A DNA stretch of 64,000 bases. Source: Litoditis marina. Its lineage: Eukaryota; Nematoda; Chromadorea; Rhabditida; Rhabditidae. Numbering within the stretch: the first letter of the stretch is position 1; the number at the start of each line of letters is the position of its first letter. The position numbers and the translations under genes are program-made. Below the pieces are notes generated by a model. That model was not told where the DNA came from, did no database searches, and was given only the letters and a program-made list of their open reading frames with translations. The stretch covers positions 26,951,521 through 27,015,520 of the forward strand of contig OZ038435.1 in the NCBI GenBank assembly GCA_964036275.1, in the 5' to 3' direction. This document shows positions 15,701 to 27,800 of the stretch, piece by piece.

Positions 15701-18700
15701 AGAGAAAGTACTGCCTGTTGAGACTCCGGTTGCGGAAGAGAAACCTGTTGAGGCAGAGGATGAAAATGTAGATGATCTCACTCACAGACAGAAGAAGCGA
15801 GACTACTGCAAGTACAGAAAATCGTGCTACGAGAGCGGAGAGAAGCCCCTGGTTGAGCAGACTGTCGAAACCCTGTTTTCCAGCTTCAATAAACACGTGG
15901 ACAGTGAATTCGAGAAGGAGGCAGGCGCGTCCAAATCAGAATCAGGCGAGAAGCTGGACTGCAAATATCGAAAATCGTGCTACGAAACTGGCATTCTACC
16001 CGACATCACCGCGGGAACTATCAGTCGAGATGCAGAGAAGCCGTCATTCAAGGAGATCACATCAGGCTCGTCCAGGAAACTTCTGTGCAAATACCGCAAA
16101 TCGTGCTATGAGGAGATGGGTATTGATGATGGCATCGACCAGGTAACCGTCACCGAAGAAGCCCGCAAACCAACCATCAAAACAGTTGCGAAGGAACACA
16201 AAGCAGCTCCGGACAGTAAGACTGAAGACAGTTCGGAAGAGAAGGAAGATGATGAAGACGAAAGAAAAGAAGAGAAAAGGGTGGGTAACATTAACATTTA
16301 CTTTTTGAAAAAAAAAGTTCCACTTTCAACGTGTCATGAAATATAACTGATTCTGCGTGGGCACTCCCCTCGCACTCCAGTTTCCCACAACATTAAGATC
16401 TCTTGTAGAACTATTACTCCGGGCCTCTTCTGAGAAACGGTCACACCTAACCTATTGTTTCAGGACATGAACATGGCTGATTTGGAAGATCACCAAACGC
16501 ATCTTGATGTTGACCAGAAGCTAGATTGTAAATACAGAAGATCGTGTTATGGATCAATCAAACCCAGAGCAAAGAAGGAGGATCACAGTGGCAGTATGGC
16601 ACGGCAAACAAGCAGTCATTTGCGCACCAAATGCCATAAATATTATCTTTCCTGCAGGGAGCAACTAGGACTACCAATCAAGGTGAGTGTGTTTAAAAAA
16701 TACAAAAGTTAGTGACATTGGAAACTGATGTAACTATTCGAGCTCATGAGTAGAATTTATCTTTCGATCAATACTATCTTATTCTTACCGTAAAGAAATA
16801 CAAACATTACCGCCCAATTCGATACCGTGAGCCAACCAATTGTTCATTATTTATGGGAAACTTCAGGAGAAAGCTCCGATGGGTCCGAATGGTCGTCGCC
16901 TTTGCCGGAAGAAGAAAGAGTGATCTTCGTCTACGGTTATTGTCTAATGCCCTAAACATTTTAATGTCTAATCCCCCCCCCCCCCCAACTTTTAATATTT
17001 TATCCTCTCAACTTTTAATGACTTTTCCCCATAACATTTTAACATCCTTTAGTTCCTTTTTTATAATTATGTAAGCCGGTCCCGGTGAACCACTGGAGAT
17101 CGGCTACATTTTAGAACCTAGACCCCCATCTCCATTTCATATTCAGTGGCATCGCTTGCCATCTTTTAGCCAAGTTGTTATAGCTTGTGCTCACTAAAAT
17201 GAATTTTCACAAAACATGTTGTTTGTAAAATTTCGAAAAACAAAGAGACGTGCATTATTATGAATATTGGAAAAATCAAACCAACGTTAACGTCAGTTTC
17301 CTTCAGCCACTCATTGGCAGTGTCATCGTAGTCCAGCTTGCAAGCCATGGCAAGATCGGTGTGAGCTTCCACCCATTTTCCGAGAAGCCTGAACGAAATA
17401 AATAACAGAATACGGACAGAAACAACGGCAAAAACCCCGTTCTCCATACAAACAAGAAGCAACTATTGCTATGATTTGCTCAAAACGCTACGCTCCGAAC
17501 ACACGTTTGATTAGGATTACCAGATCGACTACCCAAAGTATTCAGTTAGAGAATACCCGTTGGCTTTCTAGAAAACTCACCTGAAAGTCATATACCATCC
17601 AGGGCATCATTAACTTAAATTCGTTAGATCGATCCCAAACTCCCCATTGGCACAATAGTTGAAATGATAAATGTATAGACCATTGTACGGTCGCACTTCG
17701 CACAAGTCGCACGGCCAAAATTGACCTATGCTTATCTAACGACGAAATGAGCATCTTCGTCATGACAGATGGCATGTTGGTCAAACTTCCTTGAGTAATC
17801 GCGAACTCTACCTGTTAGCTCTTCCTCTGAACTTGTATCCCTGGGCGGAGTCAGGGTTGATCTTGATGGCCTTGTCACAATCGATGATAGCAGCAACCGG
17901 GCGCTTCAGCTTCAGAAGAGCACTGAATATGCGCTCAACTTACGAAATATTGACATGAGGTTAGAATGTAGAAAATTGTCAAGAAACAGAAGATTACTAA
18001 GACTGTGATATTGCAATTTGAAATATCCACACAACATTCAAACGACAGCAAACATTAGGTATCAACCACAACAAACAGAAATATGAACTCGACAACATCT
18101 GAGAGGTGCGTACTTGGCCCGCTTTGCGTGGAGGATGGCTGATCCAGGATTGAGAGTGATCGCAGTAGTGAAGTGTTCGACGGCTTTGTCGAAGTTACCT
18201 AAACAGTCAGAGTCAAGTTGCACGAGGAAAACAGTAATAAAGTCTATATAACTGCCAAACAGCAGTTTATATTGGCTGGAGACATGTCGTGACAATTAAG
18301 AAATTTTAAGAAAAGTTTAATTTCTTCGATCTTGATGAAATTACTCTATTTTTCATATAATTTTTAGACGAGTTTCTTATTGAAGAACATACAGACATTG
18401 CTGCCATATTGATGAGAATTTCTTCCCCATTATGCCACCAAATTGGACATAAATAAATGTTTATCTACAGCGGTTCACTACAAACTTCGGTTGTCGGTGA
18501 GCTTTCAGTAGTCCTAAACTTTAGATAGTTCAACTTCAGAGTTTGAGCAAAGCTGGTGCTGGAATGAGACATGCAATTCAATGGCTTCAACCAAATTATA
18601 AACCAGAAACATACCCTCAGAGAACGCGGACATGGCATTGTCTCTCTCCTCGTTGGCCTTCTCCAAATCCTCTTCGCTCACCTGCAAAATAAATTACATG

Positions 18701-20508
18701 TTCTCGAATACTATAGGAACTATCAAGGAAACAACTAGCAGGACAGAATTCGAATTACCACCAAAAATTATGAGAATCGCTCGATTCTCCTATTCGTGAT
18801 GGAAATCAGTTACACGACTAGACTAAAAATCAGAATCAACAAAGTGCCCCTTTCTACAAAAAATGAAGCACTAAGCACGATTTAAGGATTCGTGAAAACG
18901 TGATGTTCTGACTGCCAGCCAAAGCGTTTAAAAATACGCAACCAAGTTTCGATTGCTAAATTTTATGTAATAAAGAAATTTCACCTCTTTTCCTTCCTCG
19001 CCCATTGGGAGGTCGGCACCTGAATCAGGCTCAATCACACCGGAATTATCGATTTCCGGCATGGGAATAGCGGGCTCCTGAAAATAAGACGAAAAATGAA
19101 GCCGAAGAAGAATAAAGCATGCTGGCTATCCGAGATCTAAGCAAGTCGTCTGTTGGTTGGCCATTTTTTTCTCAAATACTGCGGAGGATAACCACATTAA
19201 CTCTCGCATCAACCAGATGTGACTGTTCGTCAGTGATGATCTGCTTTTAGATTGAACACCTCGCATTTTTAACTTTGGGTGAAAAAAAAAACGATTTGCC
19301 CAGGTCAGGTTTCGCGAAAAGGTGGCAGTATACCCTATTTTAAATTTTGCTGAACAATCATACCAGTTTTCCGTTTGTCTGAATCATATATGGAGTATAC
19401 TTGACTGAGCATAAGAAATTGTGAATTACCATTCGCAGTCTAATCTGACTGGCAAAACAACCTGATGTTCATTGAATCCTTGGGCGGGCTGTGAATTTCA
19501 GAGATACCCAATACCTAAGAAACAAACTGCAAGGGAAAGTACAGACCTCCTCCATTGGTTCTTCTGCCTGGGGAGATGCTTGGGACGACTCTTGCATTGG
19601 CTCTTCGGCTGCTGCTTGAGGAGCGGCCTTCTCCTGCTTGGGCGGAAGAGTAGCTCCGAGACTAAAAAAGGTTATTTCAATCAAACCCCATATAGATACG
19701 TTGATGTTTGACCGCTAACCGCTTGAATCGGAGAATCTCACAGAGAAGAACGATAGATAGTTTAGGTATCCAGGGTGTCTAAACATAAAATAACATAGTG
19801 CTGGCCAAATCAGACTGAAATGTGTGCACCGTACGCTGATAAGTGCATCTGTTGAAACTGAATAAGGCATATTAGTTTCCCTTGACCCCTTCAGCACTCT
19901 TTCCAGCCTCTCCGAACAATTACTGAACAACCAAACCGGCTACGGACAAGTCTCCGTCGCTTGCAAAAACTTGTCACTAGCTCAAAAATTGCCGGAATTA
20001 GCTAAATCTTACAAGAAAAGCTGTGACCAGTTAAATTTTTTTACTGAAGGCGGCAGAAAATTATATAACTAGGAAGCCCGATATTTTGCAACAATTATCG
20101 CAATTTTCAGACAGTTCTTGTATTGTTTCTTATATGCGAAAGGGCGATTTTTTGAACGTGTTATTGTTCATTTGCATACAACAATGACGAAAAGTGATTT
20201 GCTTTTCAACCCCAGTCAGTTTTCGGCTTATTTTGTGAGTAAGGAATTGGGATGAGTTGTATTTGTACATGTATGTTGGGGGACAGAGTTATCGCACATG
20301 CGACGTGCGAAGACGGGTTGTCACCGAATCTAAGGACAACGACATCGCTTCGTTGTCGAAAACCTCCTAACGTCCTAACTAAGCTAAAGGGCAATACTCA
20401 CCTCTCCAAATATTCCTTGAAGAAAGAGAACTTGGGATCGTGCAGAATGTCAGAGTTTGCCTTGACGGCGGTCACAAATTGCTTGAGAAGACCGATTTGT
20501 GCTTCCAT
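9708..20508 (-). CDS. ST13: Hsc70-interacting protein (Hip / ST13)
   Basis: Co-chaperone that binds the ATPase domain of ADP-bound Hsc70 and stabilises the substrate complex in the cytosol. Eleven exons in minus order: 20508-20402, 19661-19547, 19077-18985, 18681-18615, 18198-18114, 17922-17812, 17388-17286, 10606-10478, 10322-10200, 10116-10011, 9844-9708; they join in phase to 391 aa (human 369). Residues 1-35 match the N-terminal dimerisation helix, 36-105 an acidic linker with EEPMQE/EEPMEE and the conserved VIEPDS, about 115-230 three TPRs ([35 protein letters not shown]), then a charged helix ([16 protein letters not shown]), a short GGMP stretch and the DP/STI1 domain ([28 protein letters not shown]). 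An extra tail of about 45 residues, rich in Gly, Pro, Cys and acidic residues, follows where human Hip stops. Intron 7 (6.7 kb) holds the gene at 12004-16923. Confidence 0.97.
10607..12003. other. ST13 intron 7, upstream region of the nested gene
   Basis: No coding exon recognised. It presumably holds the promoter of the nested plus-strand gene. An open frame runs from an ATG at 11719 into the signal-peptide exon in the same frame, but would place the signal peptide internally, so I treat 11719-12003 as 5' UTR. No clear TATA element is seen. Confidence 0.5.
11146..11181. repeat. Perfect 17-bp stem hairpin
   Basis: ACTTGATAATCATAGGT at 11146-11162 and its exact complement at 11165-11181 are separated by only two bases. 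It lies in the ST13 intron about 0.8 kb upstream of the nested gene start. It may be a foldback remnant or cruciform site; no function can be assigned. Confidence 0.7.
12004..16923 (+). CDS. Nested gene: secreted/ER protein with repeated CKYRKSCY motifs
   Basis: I do not recognise the family. Nine exons (12004-12067, 12181-12282, 12360-12481, 13014-13260, 13584-13710, 13835-13979, 14076-16280, 16464-16682, 16867-16923) join in phase to 1095 aa. ATG 12004 starts a clear signal peptide (about residues 1-21, hydrophobic [16 protein letters not shown]). Residues 22-269 look like a folded domain with several Cys ([22 protein letters not shown]). Residues 270-1077 are acidic, Lys/Glu-rich and carry the CX5C motif CKYRKSCY at about residues 312, 372, 460, 513, 558, 600, 847, 898, 940 and 1026, most followed by E-T-G and a P-(E/D)-I, with a diverged copy (CHKYYLSC) at 1061. 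A highly charged 240-residue stretch separates repeats 6 and 7. The C-terminus is basic (RRLCRKKKE). The whole gene is inside ST13 intron 7 on the opposite strand. The gene model is well supported; function unknown. Confidence 0.85.
16924..17285. other. 3' flank of the nested gene within ST13 intron 7
   Basis: Probable 3' UTR of the nested gene; no AATAAA was seen. A run of about fourteen C lies at 16974-16987, in a stretch of short T-rich repeats resembling TTTTAAT. Nothing coding. Confidence 0.5.
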
Positions 20509-21803
20509 TTTTGGTTTGATTCAATTAATTCCTGAAAAAAAAACATAGAATTGAAGATGTAGGCGAACAGACATCGACATGAGAAAAAGGCAACACACGT
20601 CAAACCACATAACAGTGAGTTCTCCCCAAAACGCAATTCATTTGAGTGTGTACAATAGGTTGCCTCAGCCTACCGATCGCGTACTATAATATTTTTTTTT
20701 TCGTAAATGTAAACAAGAAAATGGAATGCGCGCGGAATTATAGTGTGGAGAGAAAACGGAAATGTATAACTTAACGAAAGTAGACTTTTCGGGGAAGACC
20801 CTGACAAAAAAACTTGATCTTGACATTTTTTATCGAACATGGAGAAGCATTTTTGGTGCTGCACCAACATTGTTTACAGATGAATCAGGCCGAAAAACGA
20901 ACGAAAGAGAAAGGTAGGTGATAAATAATCGATTCGATTCGCTGTGGAATAACAAAAAACATGTCACGGGTAAGTGGTAAAGATTTTCTATTTTGAGAGA
21001 GCACCGTGCACTACGACAACATAAACAACACTGGCAACAGAGCAAGAAGTATTTTATATCCCAGAGAACTCGCGCGCAACGAGAGAGCATGATAAACGCG
21101 GAGTGGCCCGGACAACATGATAATCTGAAATTGAGTTGGCAGCCGGCCAATATTTGAACGAAAGTTACTGTATTTAAGAGCGACGAGACCAAAAAATGAG
21201 GAGCACTATTTATATAAATAATATATTTATTATTAGTATATATTATAACATAAAACATATTATAAGGTATACATTGTTATAAATATCGGTAAGAATACAT
21301 CCTGAGGTACAATCAGATTTCTTTTGCATGGAGAAGTCACAGCAAAATGAACCAACATTTCTACTACCAAATAGACCAGACCAGTAAAGATAGGGTTGTG
21401 TACGACTTTCACTTTCTAGAATGTAGATTTAGGTTACTTTTGTAAAAAAAAAGGTTCCTTTTTGGAAATTTCCAGAATAACCGAGGATTTACTACAAAAG
21501 AAAACCATGGAAGGCTCTATTGCAGAAGAAATCCACCTGTTTCTCCTGTGACAAAACAACAACTGAAAATACGGACATTTATCAAAGCACCACAATACTC
21601 GTATTAAAAGTAACACAACTGAGGAACCTTTGTAGAATGGAATGATTCTATCTTAACATCACAAAACCTTTCGGAAATTCAATTTAAACTATTCGAGCAT
21701 CCGGATAACTAGTATATCTAAGTTTTTCGTAATCAGGTCTCTTAAAGCGTTGAGCGATATAGTTTCACTCCTTTTTCCAAATTGACTCGTCTTGAGACAG
21801 TCA
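20509..21803. other. Upstream region of ST13 and 3' flank of MAP3K20
   Basis: Both flanking genes point left, so this holds the ST13 promoter and the MAP3K20 3' UTR. About 21200-21260 is an AT-rich block containing AATAAA-type sequence on the minus strand. The open frames here have no recognisable protein signal. Confidence 0.5.
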
Positions 21804-24800
21804 CTACAACTTTCCCTTGTTCGGTGTTTTCCAGGACCATTTCGACTTTCCTCCGTGAACTGTGCGATTCCGATCTATCTGAAATCACTACTGTCCATTT
21901 CTACACTTACTAAATATATCACAGAAATCTGGAGTTATTACACAAATGCTGAAGCCGATTCTATCACCATTTCTTATATACAAGTTACGTTGCGTTTTTG
22001 AACTGTTCTGCTAGAAGCTCTGCCATCTACCAGATTTGTGACCGTACCTGGTAGATCAGTTGACACACGGCTTTAAAGATCATACCAAATCAGTGAGATG
22101 CGCCAATTAATATCTTCACATTCGATTTATGAATGTGTGAACCAATAATTATATTTACGTTTCTTTATGTTCTGTAACCAACCTCTGCGGTCTTTGCTTT
22201 CGGCTTCGGTCGGGGTGGACTGTCATCCAAGATTATCGAAGGCGTCCGGGGTGCCAGAAGAGCGGCTAAAAGTTTTATTTTTCTAGTCAAACTTCTTTGA
22301 TGAGGTTTCTACACCATTAAAGTTGTGTAACCGGCTTTTTGAGATTGGAAAAAGGTGAAACAATGAGTTTTGTCGTTTGTCACCAGGCCTGCTAGTAATC
22401 TATGCATCTCATGAAGTTACCCATGAGTAAAGTTATTGAGATAGTGCTATGTGGTTTAATCGAGCTGTGTCATACGGTTGAACAAAAGAAGGTGTACGAG
22501 TTACACCGAGCGCAGGTAAAGTGCAAATTCATTGTGAACTTGCCACTTCTGTCACTTTTCTGACACGCCAGCTGTTTGCCAAATTGCTATTTGGCTGAAT
22601 AACAGGAATATGTTTAGTGACAGTCTTCCCTAAGACTCTGAGGTGTCAAAACAACTGACAGTTGACTGCTGCCACCTCCTTGTCCGTGAGGGCGTGGCGG
22701 GTTTCCGTGGCTTTTCGCTGCCAGACACCTCGTAGTTGCGGTGTAGACGGCGACTGCAATACGAGAATAAAACTCAAAGGACTATAGTTCCTCGTCACTC
22801 CAACGTGATGACGTGGACTATTGCGAAGTGTTTAAACTATTTTTTTACCAAGAAATTGTATGTTATTTTCGTACTGAAGTTCTCCAAAAGCCTATCGTCT
22901 CAGAGAAGACTATCGCACTCAAAAAGGGTCATTTTAAAATGAAACTATGTTCAGTAATCTGTGAAGATTCTCGTCACCGGTCTTGGTTGACCGACGATTC
23001 ATTAATTATATGATTTTCTAGCCAACAATGAAGATAATCATCCAGTTATCGAAAAAAAAAATCCCTACGCAAATCACAAAACACATATACCGTACATGAG
23101 ATAGTCCCGGCCTTGGCGATGACGCTGAAGATTTTCTCCGAAGTTTCAGGTGAACTGTCTTTTCAATAAGAGTGGCTGGACGGTCGAAGTACGTTATCAA
23201 CGCCACTAATTCCGTGCTGCGGGGTTGACTCTGAGTTACTATAGATCATTTCGTCCGTCACCAAATAACAATCCTATCCTAGCGGCGTAGCAATCCCCAC
23301 AAAAGTTCATGAGTACACCTCATGAGCTACTGGGTTTCTCATGAGATTCTGTTGATTGCTATGCTACAACATTGAGAGTTCACGAGTAGCTCATGAGGTA
23401 TCTCATGAGAAACTGATATGAACTTCTCATGAGGTTGGACGGTTTGCTACGCCGCCTAGTCTGATCTCAACACACGTCATAACTCACATATCGAAATGTG
23501 AAAATCACGCGCTTCGACGTGAACGTGACTGACACTCTCTTCTGTTCTGTTCAAGTCTATTAGAAGTGGCAACTAGGTTCACTCACCACAGTGTCTGCAT
23601 AGTGTACATTCGTTATAACTTTGACGTTGCCAGTACTCTCGGCCTTCTGAATCCAATCCATTGAGACACAAGGAACATCCGGAAAACACACCGGCTCGTT
23701 TATGGGAGTCTGAAAAGTTTATTTCTATTTAACTATTTTTCAATAGTTGAGTCTCACATTGACCGCAAACCTTTCAGTATTCAATCTATTTTGAACTCAA
23801 TTTTCCACACTCGAAAGTTTATCTAGACTGGATGCAGGTGGATAAATAGGAGTACAGCTTAACAAATCAATTCTATAAGTAACTCACGTTTGTGTCATTA
23901 TCCAAAACAGAGAAACACACGGTTTTAACAAGAGAACAGGGGGAATGGGAAGTGTGACCCTGAAAAGAAATATCGATTACTTGTAACAGGTAACAAGTGA
24001 TCAGTTGAACTGCATTGATGATCTGGTTTATTGAACTACTTTTTCGACCTGTTCCCAAACATATAGTTCCGAACCACATTGTTCGCTCTCTGGAAAAAAA
24101 ACTTGGCTCCAAACGGTGTATGCCCGCGGTACCGCTGTGTTTGTAGTTTGATTACATTCATTTGCAGTCGAACTTTTTTTTAGTTACGGGGTGTTCAATG
24201 ATCAGACTACAACGATTGTTCGGTCACACCCTATAATCACCATACACTGTTTCCATTCACAGGTTGCGTAGAGTTTCACCTGCACCAACCTCATCTTCAG
24301 CCCAGTCGAAGTCCACGTAGAACTTGAAGCGTAGTTTTCCGTCCGCGGTCCGTCTCTGGTACATTCCCAATATAATGACAACGGAGGCATTGGGTTGCAC
24401 TTTCGATGCAGTCTCTTTCTCTGATTTCTGGAACACTCAGGCTATTGAAACCTCGAAATTTGCTATGCTTGGAAAATACTGTAACTATGTTCAACACTTC
24501 ATGAAATTTTTCATTCATTCGCATACATGCTTCTCGCACCGTAGTAGAGTGTTTTGAAAACTTTGCTCTTGAACTAAACTGTCTCGTCACTAATTGACTG
24601 AGATTGTAGTCAACCATCCTATGCATATCCTATGCATACATAATAACAACTATAGACCAGGTGGATCTCAAAACTTGCACGACTTTGTAACGGTGTCTGA
24701 TTCTTCCCAACCCACCATGGCCAGCTGGAGCATATTCGCATGTTCCAACGTCGGAAAGTTGACAAATTTATTGTGATCATCCTTCAATTTTCTAATATTG

Positions 24801-27800
24801 TTCATTACTTCCAGCCTGGATCCCAACTTGTTCACTCCAACCCGCTCCAGATCTTTTTGGCACATTTCCAATAACCGGGTGCCTGGGAAAGTTGGTACTA
24901 TTTCTCTGTCTTCCACAGCAAATATTTAGGTGGTGTTTTACCTGATTCATTTTTTGGCGAATAGTATAGTAGGCATAGATCAACTTTATTACCACTCCAT
25001 ACGGGCAGTCATTTGCATACCGTGGAAACGACGATCGAACCCAGGGTGTAAAAATGCGCAACCGCAGACAACTAGACTACCATTCGGTCCCACTTCCAAA
25101 ATTGAATAAACATTTTAGTTAGAAACTTTACTGTAAAACCACTGATTTATCATCTCCCCACCTGTTATTCGATGACGGTAAATACACGTCTTCAGCTTCT
25201 CCAGATGCGATTTTTCGTGAACTGAAAGCACAGGTTTCGTCAGGATTTTTGTAGTGGATGTAAAAAGTTTTGTCATACTATCCTAACAGGCGAGTAACAC
25301 ACCAAATATGAGATTCTAGTGAAGCGTATTGCTGGGCAGTTTTTTAGATTCTGATGAATGAGAAGCTCAATCGCTTCAGCTTTCGACTCGTATGGACACA
25401 TAGTTGACCTACTCGTTCTGGCCAGTATTCTGCCCATCCAGTCAGAGACATTTTTCTCACTCCAATGGGGTACAGACTCCGGTAGAGAAATAGAGGAACT
25501 GGCTGAAATACATTCCACGTTAAACCACACAAGACTAGGAAATACTGTGTTCTCGGTCAAAACACACCGATTTTGGGACTTGGCTTTGGGCGTGAAGATT
25601 CAGGTACCTAGCTCAGACAATTCCCAGCCAATTGGCCAGCCACTTTTTTATTGGCTGAACGAGAGAGTGTGCAGGTCAGAGAGACGCAGACTGTCTTAGC
25701 CTGTCTGCGCGTCATTGACCTGCATGCTCTCTCGTTTTTGTAGCTGGCCAATTGCAGAAAATTGGCGCTAATCGTTCTGAGCGTCAAGGTTCTGGTACTT
25801 GGCGGAGAGGTTGCGGGGACATAGGGGATACAACACAGGTACGAGCTAAGTCTCCGCCAAGTTCCTGAATCTTCACGGTCAAACCCCGAACAATTGTCAT
25901 AGAACGAAAGACATTCGCCCTGTATTCTGACGTCGTAGACCTTTTTCGGAAATTGCCTCAACTCGTAAGTAAAATAGTAGCAAGCTTTATATAATTCAGA
26001 ACACATTGAACAGTATGTTACTTCAATAATCTGCTTGAATACAAGACCGACAAATTTCGACGAGAGTTGTAAAGTTATTACCTACCAATCAGCCTATTCT
26101 CCAAACGAACTCTGCGCTGCAGGGCCTTCTCCCTCGCGTCTAGTTCTTCTTTCTTTCGCTCCAACGTCTTTTTCATGTCCTAGATACATTTCATAGTTAC
26201 AAAATGCCAGATATGCAAGTACACCGTCATAGAAAACAAATGCAGACCTGCTAATTTTCAAGAACAAGAGAAACGAAAAAAATATATTCATATAAGTGGA
26301 GTTTCGTCCCGTCCCGCTGTATGTGTAGTTTATTTCAGTAAGCTGCGGGCGTAAACTTTCTGCTGTGGCTGTACTTCGTAGTGTAGGGCCTGTTACAACC
26401 CAAACAATCAAGGACTCTCACCTCGACCTCCTTCTTCTGTGCAGCTATCTCGGCTTTCCAGTCCTCGTGGTCGAGAAATTCCTGACACTCCTTTCTGACG
26501 TTCGAACTGTTTTCCATTGTCGCCAGATCCTGTAGCACCTGGCGCATATTCGTTCGATCCTTCGGATTCATCTTCCAACATCCCATCATCAGACTGAAAG
26601 TTAACTGATGTTATTCCGAGAACACACTTCTGTAGTCGCCGTGAATTATTTTATTACCTCATTTCATTGTGCAAATTACCACCATAGGCCAAGTAAGCAT
26701 AAATATGAGTGTTTTTTTAACAATAAATGAATAACAGTTTTCAGAATCACGAAGTACGACTCACTTTGCAAGCTGTTTAGGACACGTATCCGGTATGACG
26801 AGTGTGATTCCTTGCTGCGTGATGAGGGTGTAGATGCGAAACTCGGTGAAGTCCTTGTAGGGGACTTCCCGGGACAACATCTCCCAGAGCACGACGCCGT
26901 AGCTCCAGACGTCCGTCGCCGTCGTCAGACCCTCGTTCTGGTTGATGATCTCTGGACTAGAACACGATTCTCTATGGCTTGGCTGCCAAATCGGCGAATT
27001 TACTAATTTCATTGAATATTGAAACCTATATGTCACAAACTACAAGTTTCCTACAGAATAGTATGTTTGCCTCAAAACTCGACTGAAACAGTATAATTCT
27101 TGTTGTCTGATGTATCTGTAGCGCTGTGGTTTTACTTTTACCTAAGTGTATTCACCGTAACTCGCAAACTGTTCTGTGTAGACCGATCAAACATCTCAAA
27201 TTTGGTCGCATTCCATAGTTTGTAGTTTGTACTCACCTCATCCAGGCCGCGGTTCCTCCCCAGGTGGGTGCCGTACAGGAATGCGTCAAATCTTTCGAGG
27301 TGCCGAAATCACAGATTTTACATCTGAACTTTGCGTCCAACACAACGTTTTTGGATTTGAGATCTCTGTGGATAATAGTAACGACGGCATCGTAGTGCAA
27401 GTAATAAATTCCAGCAGCAATCTGGAAACAAAAATGATAAAAAAAAGAAAAGAAGAACATTAGCCACAAAATTATAAAAAGTACGCGGAACATGTAAAAA
27501 AAACTTTGAGAAAGTGTGTTTGGAGAACGAATATACTGGGTTCCCACGTGGTCTCCAACAGAATGATTGGAGAATCTATCTGTCGTAGTCTGAAATATTA
27601 TCCAATATACCCATACTTTCATTAGAAAGGTCAAAGGCATACTGTAGCAATAAAATAGAGAATGATGAGGACTATTTCTGCTCGTGCATAGCGAATTAAA
27701 ATATATTTTTTCTTTCTAATAAAGAGAAGAGAAGTATACCTGTGTGGCCCATTGTAGAGTGCAGGTGAAATCGATATCGTTTATATCATTTTTGTGTAAG

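Noticed and set aside
14070..15896. Long minus-strand open frames opposite the CKYRKSCY gene (up to 187 codons)
   Set aside because: They are antisense shadows of the Lys/Glu-rich coding exon; their composition (Phe, Ser, Leu runs) is what complementing GAA/AAG codons gives.
23281..23458. Regularly spaced CTCATGAG units suggesting a CRISPR-like or satellite array
   Set aside because: Spacing is irregular, the genome is eukaryotic, and the units lie inside a TIR element.
25358..25699. 113-codon plus-strand frame
   Set aside because: It runs through the foldback element and an intron of a minus-strand gene; no protein similarity recognised.
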